Counted from the first letter of the stretch, positions 32,902 through 41,457 are shown. The stretch is 59,861 nt of DNA from Frankia sp. AiPa1 (GCF_023243075.1 NZ_JALKFZ020000163.1:1-59861); one strand, 5' to 3'. A program made the numbers and translations. The notes: generated by a model not told the origin, from the sequence alone.

Positions 32902-34314
32902 CTATCCCCGGGGGGCCTGGTAGGGATCGCGGGCCTGGTACGGACGTCGGGTCGCGTGCGGGGCCCGCGTCTCGTCGAGGACCCGGGCGAGCAGGTCGGC
33001 GGCGAACAGGTCCATCGGCGGAACCTGGTCGGGTGGCAGCAGGCCGTGCTCGCGGACCAGCCGGGTCACCCGCGCGGCGAGCAGGGTGTGCCGCACCGAG
33101 GCGAACAGCAGATACCTGTCGAGGTCCTCCAACGGCCGGCCGAGTAGCTGCGCGTAACGCTCGACGGTTGCCTCCCGGTCGGGCAGCCCGGAAAGGCGCG
33201 TCACCCCGACCCCCTCACTGAGATGGCGATCCAGGTGTAGGTACCAGGCCAGATCGGACTCGGGCTGGCCAAGCGCCGCCATCTCCCAGTCGAGCACCGC
33301 CGCGACGCGCTCATCCTGGAAGATCAGATTGCCGATCCGCGCGTCCCCCCACAGCAGCCTGGCCGGATGGCGTTCCGCCGGCGGATGCGCCCGCAGCCAC
33401 GCGAAGGCCGCTCGCAGCGTCGCGGCCGTGTCGTCCGCCGGGGCGAAGAAGTCCAGGTGACCCTCGTACACGTCCAGCTGGCCCAACAGGCCGCGAAGCG
33501 GTACCTCGGGCCCCGGTCCCTGCTCCCGCTGCCGCGGCAGCTGCGCGCCCAGCCCCGATGCCGACCCCGGCTCCAGCTCCGGCTCCAGCTCCGGGCCCGG
33601 CTGCGTGCTCGGCTCGGCCTGGGCGCCCGTCCTCGTTCCCGGCTCCGCCCGTGCCTGCGCCACGTTCTTCCCGTCCACCCCGCCGCCGTCCATCCCGCCG
33701 GCGACCGTCTGGCCGCCGACCGCCTGGCCGGCGGATGCCTGGCTGACGAACACGTCATCGATGAACTCGAGGCCGAGCTCGGCCGGGTCCAGTCGGTGCA
33801 ACCGGGTCATGGCAGCGAGCCCCGCGTCCCAGATTCGGGCCCGGGCGTCGAGCGACAGGTCCGACGGAAATCCGCCCATGTGGTACGGCGGGATATCCGG
33901 TGGAACCTGTCCGTCCACGAAGCCCATCACCAGGAACGGCGCCCCCAGCACGGCCGGATCGAGCTCGTAGCCGTGGACGGGCGGCACCGGGATATCGGTG
34001 TGCTGGGCGAGGATCTCGACCAACCGGCATTCCTCGGCGAACCTGGCCCAGGGGTAGAGCCGGTAGCGGCCCGGTGCGAAGCGAACCATCAAAGGCCACG
34101 CGGTCCGCTCGCCATCCGCCCCGATCTGGTAGGCCGTGACCCGCACCATTTCAGCGGACAGCCCCTGCTCACGCGGCGTCTCCGGTTCCCCCAACTCCCA
34201 GCGCACCGCGGGCGGTACGGCCGGGCCCCCTGCGCCGGGTGGATGGTCGGCAAGCCAGGCGGCCAGCCGGGCGCGTAGGAGTTCCGGGTCGAGCTGCGAC
34301 GGGACGGCCACCAC
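32902..34314 (-). CDS. APH-family phosphotransferase with low-complexity insert
   Basis: A 470-residue kinase-fold protein of the aminoglycoside/choline phosphotransferase group, of the branch often encoded near acyl-CoA dehydrogenases. The catalytic loop reads LLWGDARIGNLIF (Asp and Asn kept; Trp replaces the usual His, which is normal for this branch) and the metal-binding Asp is in AVLDWEMAALG. Between the lobes about 85 Gly/Pro/Glu/Gln-rich residues (about 195-280) form an insert not needed for the fold. Three GTGs compete as the start; 34314 is best spaced from GAGGA. The substrate is unknown. Confidence 0.75.
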   Translation of the reverse strand: MVAVPSQLDPELLRARLAAWLADHPPGAGGPAVPPAVRWELGEPETPREQGLSAEMVRVTAYQIGADGERTAWPLMVRFAPGRYRLYPWARFAEECRLVEILAQHTDIPVPPVHGYELDPAVLGAPFLVMGFVDGQVPPDIPPYHMGGFPSDLSLDARARIWDAGLAAMTRLHRLDPAELGLEFIDDVFVSQASAGQAVGGQTVAGGMDGGGVDGKNVAQARAEPGTRTGAQAEPSTQPGPELEPELEPGSASGLGAQLPRQREQGPGPEVPLRGLLGQLDVYEGHLDFFAPADDTAATLRAAFAWLRAHPPAERHPARLLWGDARIGNLIFQDERVAAVLDWEMAALGQPESDLAWYLHLDRHLSEGVGVTRLSGLPDREATVERYAQLLGRPLEDLDRYLLFASVRHTLLAARVTRLVREHGLLPPDQVPPMDLFAADLLARVLDETRAPHATRRPYQARDPYQAPRG

Positions 34315-34509
34315 GGCCACCTTTCCTCGGGAACGTGCCGACCCGACCCGATCCGCGTGAGCCGGGTGGAGCGGTCACGCGCCGTCGGATACCCACCGCC
34401 GGATGCGCCCACTGTCAGACAGGCAAACGCAGACAGACACACGCAGACAGACAGGCACACGGCCGGCAAGGCGGTCGGACGGACAGGCGGAGCCGGGCGA
34501 CCGGCCCGG

Positions 34510-34680
34510 TCAGGTGCGGTCCTGCACCTCGCGGACGACACGGTCGATGTGCTCGGTGTGCTTGTGGTCAGTACGGTCGTCGATCACGTCACCGAGCTTG
34601 TCGACCGCATTATCGATCTTGTCATCGTGCTTCTCGGCCAGATCACCCAGCTTGTCAAACGCGCCCTTGAAGTCAACCAT
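34510..34680 (-). CDS. MT0933-like small antitoxin-family protein
   Basis: A 56-residue acidic helical protein: MVDFKGAFDKLGDLAEKHDD, KIDNAVDKLGDVIDDRT, then HIDRVVREV. The pattern of short amphipathic repeats matches the Rv0909/MT0933 antitoxin family of actinobacteria. The ATG at 34680 follows GGAGGGGG. No partner toxin is evident next to it, so it may be an orphan or act elsewhere. The 180 bp downstream contain only a run of GCAGACAGACA-like repeats near 34415-34462. Confidence 0.7.
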   Translation of the reverse strand: MVDFKGAFDKLGDLAEKHDDKIDNAVDKLGDVIDDRTDHKHTEHIDRVVREVQDRT

Positions 34681-34823
34681 CGAACGCCCCCTCCGTCGGA
34701 ACACCTGCCCACCCACGTGCCCGGTACGGACGCGGGTGTCATCTCCAGCGCTGCTGTCCAGCACGATACCGATCTCACGGTTGGCTTCGCGGGGAAAGCT
34801 GCCGGGTCGCGCCGTCGGCGGAG

Positions 34824-35249
34824 TCAGGCCGGCTCGTCGTGGACGATCCGCCGGGCGACGGTCGCAAGCTGCTGCTGCTCGGCCTGCGGGACGCGCTCGA
34901 GCAGCGTGCGGACCCGCGCGGCGACGTCCCGGTAGGTGCGCATCGCGACCGCGGTGCCCTCATCGGTCAGTGTCACCTCGGTGGCGCGTCGATCATGGGC
35001 GGCGCGTGAACGGACGACCAGGCCACGGCGTTCGAGCCGATCGGTGAGGTTGCTCAGGTTCGGCTTCTCCACATGCAGGAGCCGGCCGAGCTCCGTCATC
35101 CCGACCGCCCCACGGACGATCACCGCGCAGAGCAGCTCGACCTGCTGCTGGCTGAGACCGTGGCCGCGACCCGCGTCGGCGAACAGGTGCAGGACGTGGT
35201 GCGACAGGTCGACCAGCGCCTCGGCGAGGCCAGCGTCCTGGGAGCGCAC
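34824..35249 (-). CDS. MarR family transcriptional regulator
   Basis: A compact 141-residue MarR protein. The winged helix has LSQQQVELLCAVIVRGAVGMTELGRLLHVEKPNLSNLTDRLERRGLVVRSRAAHDRRATEVTLTDEGTAVAM. The start is a GTG at 35249. No divergent or cotranscribed target is obvious; the antitoxin-like gene 143 bp downstream on the same strand is the nearest candidate. TCACGGTCCGTGA (35361-35373, 6-bp arms) upstream may be its operator. Confidence 0.85.
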   Translation of the reverse strand: MRSQDAGLAEALVDLSHHVLHLFADAGRGHGLSQQQVELLCAVIVRGAVGMTELGRLLHVEKPNLSNLTDRLERRGLVVRSRAAHDRRATEVTLTDEGTAVAMRTYRDVAARVRTLLERVPQAEQQQLATVARRIVHDEPA

Positions 35250-35360
35250 CTCGGCACCGCGGTCCCGGTCTCGCCGTAGCAGACAGACGGGGGCGGCGCA
35301 CGGCCATGCTCAGTACCCAGTTGGTTCGCAGCAACGGGGCACCATTCAGCGGAAAGAAAG

Positions 35361-35373
35361 TCACGGTCCGTGA
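35361..35373. promoter_or_regulatory. Small palindrome upstream of the MarR gene
   Basis: TCACGG-T-CCGTGA, perfect 6-bp arms, 112 bp before the MarR start. It is a possible operator, but a palindrome this short can occur by chance. Confidence 0.25.
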
Positions 35374-35398
35374 CGAAAACCCTCGGGCCGCCATAGTT

Positions 35399-35474
35399 CA
35401 AGATTCAAACAGGTCGCCGTGGGGGCATTCGCGTCCGATTTGCCCCCCACGACGACCTGTTTAACGGGATCTTG
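35399..35474 (-). repeat. 76-bp palindromic repeat, copy C (inverted orientation)
   Basis: On the minus strand it aligns with copy A without gaps at 70 of 76 positions, including the CAAGAT and ATCTTG ends, the stem and the asymmetric loop CAAATCGGAC. It lies between the 5' side of the MarR gene and the 3' side of the DJ-1 gene. Confidence 0.85.
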
Positions 35475-35624
35475 CTCGACAGCTCACTCCGGGGCGTAGC
35501 GATCGCGCGGCGGTCGATCGCTGGGGCAGAACGGCCGGCGTTCGGCGCGAGGCGTCGGCGCGGGACAGGGCGTCGGCGAGGCGCGGGCGCGGGCGCGGGA
35601 CAGGGCATCAGCGCGAGAGGAGTG

Positions 35625-36392
35625 TCAGCGCAGGTCGTCGGCGCCGGCCCGGGCGGCCTCGATGTCGGTGGTGGCGCCGCCGGATTCCCGTGCGAGGACA
35701 TCGGCGGCTCGTCGGTCCGCGGACGTCTGGCCGGCGACCTGACGGGCCGCCTCGCCATCCCGCAGTCCTGCACCGGCCGGACGGGTAGTGCCGCCGGAAC
35801 GGGTGGAGCCGCCGGAACGGGTGGAGCCGCCGTCGCGTGCCGGGCGGACGTGCGTGACGATGGCCGCGCAGAACGCCTCGAGGTCGTCCGGACGCCGGCT
35901 GCTGATCAGGGTGTTCGGCCCGGAATCGTCGACGACGACCTCCTCGTCAACCCAGTCGGCGCCGGCGTTACGCAGGTCGGTGCGCACGCTCGGCCAGCTG
36001 GTGATCCGCCGCCCGCGCACCGCGTCGGCCTCGACGAGCGTCCACGGACCGTGGCAGATCACCGCGACCGGCCGGCCCGCGTCGAAGAACGCCCGACTGA
36101 ACCGGACGGCATCGGGCCGGGTGCGCAGCTGATCGGGGTTGGCGACGCCTCCGGGCAGGACCAGCGCGTCGAAGTCGGCGGGATCGGCCGCCTCGACGGT
36201 GATGTCGACACCGAACTGGTCGGCCCGGTCGAGATGGTCATACGCCTGGATCTGCCCGGGTTGGGTGGACACGAGCACCGGCTCACCGCCGGCATCGCGG
36301 ACGGCGTCCCAGGGCCTGGTGAGTTCAGCCTGCTCGACGCCTTCCGGCGCGACCAGAAAGGCAACCCGGGTTCCCGCGAGGTCGTGTGCCAT
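35625..36392 (-). CDS. DJ-1/PfpI family protein (class I glutamine amidotransferase-like)
   Basis: The first 190 residues form the DJ-1/PfpI fold: TRVAFLVAPEGVEQAELTRPW at the start, FDALVLPGGVANPDQLR and the nucleophile elbow with cysteine in VAVICHGPWTLVEAD. The nucleophile and its Glu partner (in APEGVEQ) are present. Relatives act as stress-protective hydrolases, deglycases or chaperones; the real substrate is uncertain. A 65-residue low-complexity tail with GGSTRSGG repeats is extra. The ATG at 36392 is preceded by GGAGGGAG. Confidence 0.85.
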   Translation of the reverse strand: MAHDLAGTRVAFLVAPEGVEQAELTRPWDAVRDAGGEPVLVSTQPGQIQAYDHLDRADQFGVDITVEAADPADFDALVLPGGVANPDQLRTRPDAVRFSRAFFDAGRPVAVICHGPWTLVEADAVRGRRITSWPSVRTDLRNAGADWVDEEVVVDDSGPNTLISSRRPDDLEAFCAAIVTHVRPARDGGSTRSGGSTRSGGTTRPAGAGLRDGEAARQVAGQTSADRRAADVLARESGGATTDIEAARAGADDLR

Positions 36393-36984
36393 GAGTGTGT
36401 TCTCCCTCCACATCGAGGACAGCGGTGCCTGCCCGCGACCAAGCCCCCGTGGACGAAGCGGGTCTGGCCCGCCAAGTCCGTGGGCTGCCCGAGGCCCGCG
36501 GCGGTGATGCGTGACCCGTGATCCGCGCTCGGCCTCCGCTCGCGTCTGCTTCGTCACAAGCTGTCGAAGCTCACCGGAAGATCACTGGGGACCCTCGTCC
36601 GGACCACTGCGGGCACTCCGCGCGGGCCCGTCCTCACCGCCATCAACTCCGCGGCCATCTGGGCGGCATCGCCCTGTCGCCCATCGCCTGCCCGCCGCAC
36701 TGTCCGTTACGCGGATCGCCGCCAAAATCCGCGGAATCGCACCCGAACCATCGGCGAATCTCACTCTTCGCATCCGCATTCTGACGCAGAGCCGCACGAT
36801 GCGGCGGGGGGCGGGGGGCGGGCCGCACATGGTACGCAATGCCACGCCTTCTTGCCTGTCAGGACAAGGACGTATCCCGGCGCATGGGCAACTTATGACG
36901 GCCACATACTATTTCGTTCCAACCCGGGCAGCACGATCCTGCGTCGCCGCCGTAGTCGCACCCCCATTCGTGTCCGGCATACCC
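36393..36984. other. 592-bp gap without a clear gene
   Basis: It separates the DJ-1 gene (minus) from the Rieske gene (plus), so it should carry both promoters, but I could not place hexamers confidently. A G-rich stretch lies near 36800-36820. No conserved coding segment was recognised. Confidence 0.35.
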
Positions 36985-37000
36985 GAGGAGGCCTCCGATA
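36985..37000 (+). promoter_or_regulatory. Strong ribosome site followed by an ATA codon in the Rieske frame
   Basis: GAGGAGG at 36985-36991 is six bases before ATA at 36998-37000, in frame with the Rieske oxygenase. The 23 codons from ATA to the ATG at 37067 read IDRYELIDLTRRALKVATDR and then TTD, which looks like real protein. ATA may be a rare start, or a mutated or misread ATG. Confidence 0.5.
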
Positions 37001-37066
37001 GACCGCTACGAGCTCATCGACCTGACTCGACGGGCACTCAAAGTCGCAACGGACCGGACAACGGAC

Positions 37067-38149
37067 ATGACGGCGTCGGAACGTCGCCTGCCGGCCAGCG
37101 CGTACACGGACAGCGAGCGCTTCGAGCAAGAGCGGGAACTGGTTCGGCGCGCTCCGCAGCTTGTCGGATATCGGTCCGAACTGCCGACACCAGGCAGCTA
37201 CTGCACCAAGACCGTCATGGACGTTCCCGTGCTGATGACCCGGGGCTCCGACGGCCAGGTCCGGGCCTTCCAGAACGTCTGCGCGCACCGTGCGGCCCCG
37301 GTCGCCCAGGGCTGCGGCGAGGCGGAGCGGTTCGTCTGCCCGTTCCACGCCTGGACCTACGACAACCTCGGTCGGTATGTCGGCGGCCCTGGTCGGGAGG
37401 GTTTCCCGACCGCGCTGACCCCCGGCGCCGGGCTGACCGAGCTGCCCGCGGCCGAGTACGCCGGCTTCCTCTGGGTGGGCCTGCGCCCGCAGGACGGCCC
37501 GCTCGACATCGCGTCGCACCTCGGCGAACTCGGGCCCGAGCTCGCCTCCTGGAACGTCGGAAGCTGGTCGTCGGTCGGCGAGAAGTCGCTTGACGCACCG
37601 ATCAACTGGAAGCTGGCACTGGACACCTTCGCGGAGAACTACCATTTCGCGACCGTCCACCGGGACACCTTCGGTAGCTTCGCCCGCAGCAACTGCGCCC
37701 TGTTCGACGCGTATGGTCCGCATCATCGGCTGGTGTTCCCGCTGCGGAACATCACGGACATCGCCGATCAGCCGGAGGACAGCTGGCAGCCGCTGAACCA
37801 TCTGGTGGTCATCTACGCGTTGTTCCCGAACATCGTTCTGTCCTGCACGGTCGCCAACGGCGAAGTGTTTCGCGTCTACCCCGGACAGACGCCGGGACAG
37901 TCGATCACCTACCACCAGAACGCCACCCCGATGGACCTCACCGACGAGGCGATGCGTATCGGTGCCGGCGAGATCTTCGACTACGCCCACATCTCGGTCC
38001 GGGACGAGGACTACAAACTCGCCGCTGAGATCCAGCGAGCGCTGGCCTCCGGCGCCCGCCCCGAGCTGGTCTTCGGCCGTAACGAGCCTGGCCTGCACCA
38101 CCGGCACGGCGCCGTCGACGCGGCCCTCGGCGCGGCGCCGGGCGTCTGA
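37067..38149 (+). CDS. Rieske non-haem iron oxygenase, alpha subunit
   Basis: At least 360 residues. The N-terminal Rieske domain binds a [2Fe-2S] cluster through CAHRAAPV and CPFHAWTYD (Cys-X-His and Cys-X2-His). The catalytic domain carries the mononuclear iron ligands and bridging Asp in LALDTFAENYHFATVH. It should hydroxylate or demethylate a small organic substrate with electrons from a reductase not encoded nearby. The start is unclear: the best ribosome site precedes an in-frame ATA at 36998, and ATG 37067 is the first normal start. A perfect hairpin follows the stop. Confidence 0.85.
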   Translation: MTASERRLPASAYTDSERFEQERELVRRAPQLVGYRSELPTPGSYCTKTVMDVPVLMTRGSDGQVRAFQNVCAHRAAPVAQGCGEAERFVCPFHAWTYDNLGRYVGGPGREGFPTALTPGAGLTELPAAEYAGFLWVGLRPQDGPLDIASHLGELGPELASWNVGSWSSVGEKSLDAPINWKLALDTFAENYHFATVHRDTFGSFARSNCALFDAYGPHHRLVFPLRNITDIADQPEDSWQPLNHLVVIYALFPNIVLSCTVANGEVFRVYPGQTPGQSITYHQNATPMDLTDEAMRIGAGEIFDYAHISVRDEDYKLAAEIQRALASGARPELVFGRNEPGLHHRHGAVDAALGAAPGV

Positions 38150-38156
38150 CCGCCCC

Positions 38157-38190
38157 GCGCGGGCGGGCCACCCCCTGCGCCCGCCCGCGC
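38157..38190 (+). terminator. Hairpin terminator after the Rieske gene
   Basis: Perfect 12-bp arms GCGCGGGCGGGC and GCCCGCCCGCGC with a 10-nt loop, 8 bp after the stop. There is no T tract. Confidence 0.65.
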
Positions 38191-38272
38191 CGCGGACAGT
38201 ATCGGCGGTGTGCTCGACACAGGCCGGTAACGAAAACGCACTACCGTGCGTGGCTGGGCTGAGGAGGGGCCG

Positions 38273-39478
38273 ATGGCAGACCGTGGATCATCCGCCGACG
38301 CGGGGATCGTCCCCGTCGTCGACATCTCGTCCTGGGTTCGGCCGGACGGCAACCGCACCGGCCACGAAACCAGCCGCGGCGACGGTACCGCCCAGCACCA
38401 CACTCGCGGCTCGGACGAAGGCCAGGCGGCCAGGCGGGAGGCCATGGCAGACGCCGGCGAGGCCATCTCGCGCAATGCCAGCCCACCGCACGACCTGGCG
38501 CGGGAGGCCGTGGCGCGGGATCTTGACGAGGTGTGTCGGACGGTGGGGTTCGCGCAGATCGTCGGGCATGGGGTGCCGGCGGATCTGATCGCCGAGATGC
38601 TGGCCGTCACCGCCGAGTTCTTCGATCTCCCGCCGGAGGAGAAGCTCGCGCTGCGACCGCCTCGGCCGGAGGTGAACCGGGGCTACGCGCCGCTGGGCAG
38701 TGAGGCGCTGGCATACAGCCTGGGCGCCGAGCAGTCGCTCCCGGACCTGTTCGAGGCGTTCAACATCGGTGTCGACAGCTGGCCGGCCGGTGATCCGTAC
38801 TACGAGGCCGAGGCGCACCGGATGTTCGCGCCGAACCTGTGGCCGGCGCGGCCCGAGCGGATGCGGACGGTGTGGACGGCGTACTTCGACGCGCTCGCCG
38901 CGCTCGCGAGCCGGCTGATGGCCGCGTTCGCCCATGCCCTGGACCTACCAGCGGACTTCTTCGCCGCCCGCACCGGACGGGCACCGAACGTGATGCGGGC
39001 CAACCGCTACCTGCGCCAGCCCGGCTCCCCCGACCCGGCGCCGGGCCAGTTGCGGATGGGGGCCCACACGGACTACGGCGCCTGTACCATCCTGCTCGCC
39101 GACGACGTGGACGGTCTGGAGATCCTTGGCCCGGACGGGGCATGGCATCCGGTGCGCCCGGCGCCGGGGGCGTTCGTCGTCAACATCGGGGACCTGCTGG
39201 CCCGCTGGACCAACGACCGGTGGCGCTCCACGCTGCACCGGGTCGTCCCCCCACCCGTGGCCGAGCGCGGGCCGGCGCTGCGCCGCTCGATCGCGTTCTT
39301 CCACGAGGGCAATCACGACGCGATCGTCGACTGCCTGCCGACGTGCGTTTCGGGCGACAACCCGGCCCGTTACCCGGCCGAGACCGTCGCCAACCATCTG
39401 TTGGCCAAGCTTCTCGGCCCGCGCACCCTGTCCACGTCCGCCGCGACGTCCACCACGACCGGCCGGGCCAGCACCTGA
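38273..39478 (+). CDS. Isopenicillin-N-synthase-like 2OG-Fe(II) oxygenase
   Basis: A 401-residue non-haem iron oxygenase. The N-terminal DIOX_N part begins PVVDISSW and continues at REAVARDLDEVCRTVGFAQIVGHGVP; between these lie about 55 low-complexity residues not seen in typical members. The catalytic part has the iron ligands in MGAHTDYGACTIL (HxD) and STLHRVVPPP (His), and the 2-oxoglutarate arginine with serine in RRSIAFFHEGN. The substrate is unknown; relatives make or modify hormones and antibiotics. The ATG at 38273 follows GAGGAGGGG. Confidence 0.85.
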   Translation: MADRGSSADAGIVPVVDISSWVRPDGNRTGHETSRGDGTAQHHTRGSDEGQAARREAMADAGEAISRNASPPHDLAREAVARDLDEVCRTVGFAQIVGHGVPADLIAEMLAVTAEFFDLPPEEKLALRPPRPEVNRGYAPLGSEALAYSLGAEQSLPDLFEAFNIGVDSWPAGDPYYEAEAHRMFAPNLWPARPERMRTVWTAYFDALAALASRLMAAFAHALDLPADFFAARTGRAPNVMRANRYLRQPGSPDPAPGQLRMGAHTDYGACTILLADDVDGLEILGPDGAWHPVRPAPGAFVVNIGDLLARWTNDRWRSTLHRVVPPPVAERGPALRRSIAFFHEGNHDAIVDCLPTCVSGDNPARYPAETVANHLLAKLLGPRTLSTSAATSTTTGRAST

Positions 39479-39689
39479 CCCCCGCCCTGGATCCCGCCGA
39501 CACCCCACCCCGATTGCCCGGCGCTGGGCTCTCGGCCCCCGTCCCCGCTCGCCCGGTACCAGGGGTGGCCACTGTCGGTCCATCGGCTTTCGGGCACGCC
39601 GACCCTTCATGATCGTACCGATTGGCGTCACTTATCCCGCCGCGGCCACGGTGGGCCGAGCCGGTGCCACCGGGGCGTAGCGTGCGGGC

Positions 39690-40016
39690 ATGGCTTCCGT
39701 ACCCACCGCACCCGTTGTCGCGGCCGGTCTCGTCGGCGGATATTCCGTCGCCCGACTCAGCGGGCGACGGCCCCTCGGCGGGGTCGTGCTCGCCGCGGCC
39801 GGCGCCGTGTGCGGGCGTTCCTGGCTGCGCACCCGCGGGCCTGCCCTCACCGGCGTGCTGCTTGGCACCTACCTGACCGCCTTCGGAGCGTCCCATCCCC
39901 TGGCAAAGAAGCTCGGTGCCTGGCCGTCCGTACTCACGGTCACCGCCGCCGCGGCGGCCGCCTCCCACCTACTCGCCGACCGTCCGGACGCCCGGGCCAG
40001 CTCCACCGGGACCTGA
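39690..40016 (+). CDS. Small conserved membrane protein
   Basis: A 108-residue, Ala/Gly-rich protein with about three hydrophobic segments: APVVAAGLVGGYSVARLSGR, PLGGVVLAAAGAVC and PALTGVLLGTYLTAFGASHP. The pattern (GGYxxAR, then GRRPLGGVVLAAAG, then FGASHPLAKKLGAWPSVL) resembles an uncharacterised actinobacterial protein family. No function is known. It is transcribed alone. Confidence 0.7.
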   Translation: MASVPTAPVVAAGLVGGYSVARLSGRRPLGGVVLAAAGAVCGRSWLRTRGPALTGVLLGTYLTAFGASHPLAKKLGAWPSVLTVTAAAAAASHLLADRPDARASSTGT

Positions 40017-40257
40017 ACTCGCCCACGTCTGACCAGCCTGGCCCGGGTCCTGAGCGACCCGACCGATAGCGACCTGGCCCATCCGGACCAGAACCAATGG
40101 CAACGAACCGGCCGCCGGGATGGTTGCGCCTTCCCGGCGGCCGACTGACGAACACAGCGGCAAGGGGGCCCGGTGGGGCCACCCGTGCGGGGGTGGCCCC
40201 ACCGCTGGCGCGGTCTGTGTCGGATACCCCCCAGGTGCGGGGCCGACCACAGCTCGC

Positions 40258-40336
40258 GCCGGTACCGAACCGCTCAGAGGCCGGTACCGAACCGCTCAGA
40301 GGCCGGTGCCGAACCGCTCAGAGGCCGGTGCCGACC
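40258..40336. repeat. 22-bp tandem repeat, 3.6 copies
   Basis: Three full units of GCCGGTACCGAACCGCTCAG plus AG (units at 40258, 40280 and 40302; A/G differences only) and one partial unit. The third unit holds the TGA stop of the minus-strand gene ending at 40318, so the array lies at and beyond that gene's 3' end. Confidence 0.9.
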
Positions 40337-40788
40337 GTTGCGGTCACCGCACGTAGAAGATCGCCGAGGCGGTCCCAGGCGACCCGGGCCTCGGCGACGT
40401 GTTGCTCGTTCGGCGGCCCCGAGGCCAGCAACTGGACGGTCTTCAGCGCCGCGTAGAGGTAGAGCGGGCGGCCTCGCCAGATGGTCAGCAGCGGATACGT
40501 CTCGTCGAGCGCGCGGTGGACGACCCGGCGCAGCGGGATGTCGGGGCTGCGCTGGCCAACGTCCATCCGGTGCAGGATGGTCACGGCCGCATCGATCTCG
40601 TCCATGTCCGGGGTCCAGATCCCGGCCGTCAAGGCCTGCGCCGCCTCGTTGTAGGCATCCGCCGCAGCCACCACCGGGTACCCGCCGCCGTGGTGCACGG
40701 GGGGCGGAGCCCAGTCGTCGTCATCATCGGTCACCCGACCACCGTCCCTGACAACCACGGCCGCGGGACCAACAGTGGTCAGCTCCAT
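40318..40788 (-). CDS. Conserved hypothetical protein
   Basis: A 156-residue soluble protein I do not recognise. After an N-terminal strand-like stretch (MELTTVGPAAVVVRDGG) and an acidic DDDDDW turn, it is mainly helical: AAADAYNEAAQAL, DEIDAAVTILHRMD, LRRVVHRALDETYPLL, YLYAALKTVQLLAS. There is no TM segment and no catalytic motif that I can name. The ATG at 40788 follows AGGGGTG. Its stop lies in the 22-bp tandem array. Confidence 0.65.
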   Translation of the reverse strand: MELTTVGPAAVVVRDGGRVTDDDDDWAPPPVHHGGGYPVVAAADAYNEAAQALTAGIWTPDMDEIDAAVTILHRMDVGQRSPDIPLRRVVHRALDETYPLLTIWRGRPLYLYAALKTVQLLASGPPNEQHVAEARVAWDRLGDLLRAVTATVGTGL

Positions 40789-41051
40789 AGCGACACCCCT
40801 GGCACCCACGTGCCAGTTTCCTCCTTCCGGCACCGGCTACGAGGACGACGGACAACCAGCCCCATCCGGTAGGCAGCCCACCCCTGACCCGCCCGACCCG
40901 ACCAGCCAAGCCCGGTCCGACCACGCCCGCCTATGGCTTTCCTCGCCGATCATGATGGTCCATCACAGCAGACCGGCCGGTTCCCGTCTGATCCCCGGTC
41001 GGGCTCGGACCACGTCCGACGTCCTCGGCGGCACGCGCACCGTCCGACGTG

Positions 41052-41108
41052 CCCGGTGGCCGGTGGCCGCCGGTGGCCGGTGGCCGCCGGTGGCCGGTGC
41101 CCGGTGGC
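41052..41108. repeat. 17-bp minisatellite
   Basis: GGTGGCCGGTGGCCGCC is repeated twice exactly (41055 and 41072) and then in a shortened form. It is simple GC-rich slippage DNA. Confidence 0.7.
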
Positions 41109-41238
41109 GCACGATGCCCCTGCCGTCACCGTCAGCTCCGGTCGTCACGACCAGCGAGCACTGTCCCCACCGCCGACCCGCTACCGCCCTCCTCGCCGCT
41201 GCTGCGCGCGACGGCGGCTCGGCCCCGGAAAACCTCCG

Positions 41239-41297
41239 TGTCGCTTCTACCGGGTTACGAAGGGACAAATCGGGCAGATTGCCCGGTAGAAGCGACA
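41239..41297. repeat. Long inverted repeat with 16-bp perfect arms
   Basis: TGTCGCTTCTACCGGG (41239-41254) and CCCGGTAGAAGCGACA (41282-41297) pair perfectly around a 27-nt loop. The loop contains GACAAATCGGGCAG, resembling the loop of the 76-bp repeat family, but the stem sequence is different. Confidence 0.8.
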
Positions 41298-41457
41298 TCC
41301 CCGCGCACCAGCAACGGCACCCATCACGGACAGCGAGATTCACCGGGTGAACCCGGCCGCGAGCCGGACATCCACGAGAAAACAACCTAGCCCGACCCGG
41401 CAGCCCAGGCCCGATCCGACCGGTGAGCCTGGCGCGTCGGCTGGGAGCATCGTCGGT

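Larger units (their letters stand above)
40789..41457. other. 669-bp gap with minisatellite and hairpin
   Basis: No gene was recognised. Contents: a GGTGGCCGGTGGCCGCC minisatellite (41052-41108, 17-bp unit, about three copies) and a separate long hairpin at 41239-41297. It should also contain the promoter of the Tat esterase gene. Confidence 0.5.

Noticed and set aside
33300..33370. Trp in place of the catalytic-loop His in the APH-family protein, as an inactivating change
   Set aside because: WGD is the normal form in this branch of phosphotransferases; Asp, Asn and the DWE motif are all present.
34415..34462. GCAGACAGACA-like repeats as a regulatory array
   Set aside because: Short and irregular simple sequence; no consistent spacing or dyad that would suggest binding sites.
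40258..40336. Possible CRISPR-like array
   Set aside because: The units are directly adjacent with no spacers, and no cas genes are present; it is a plain tandem repeat.
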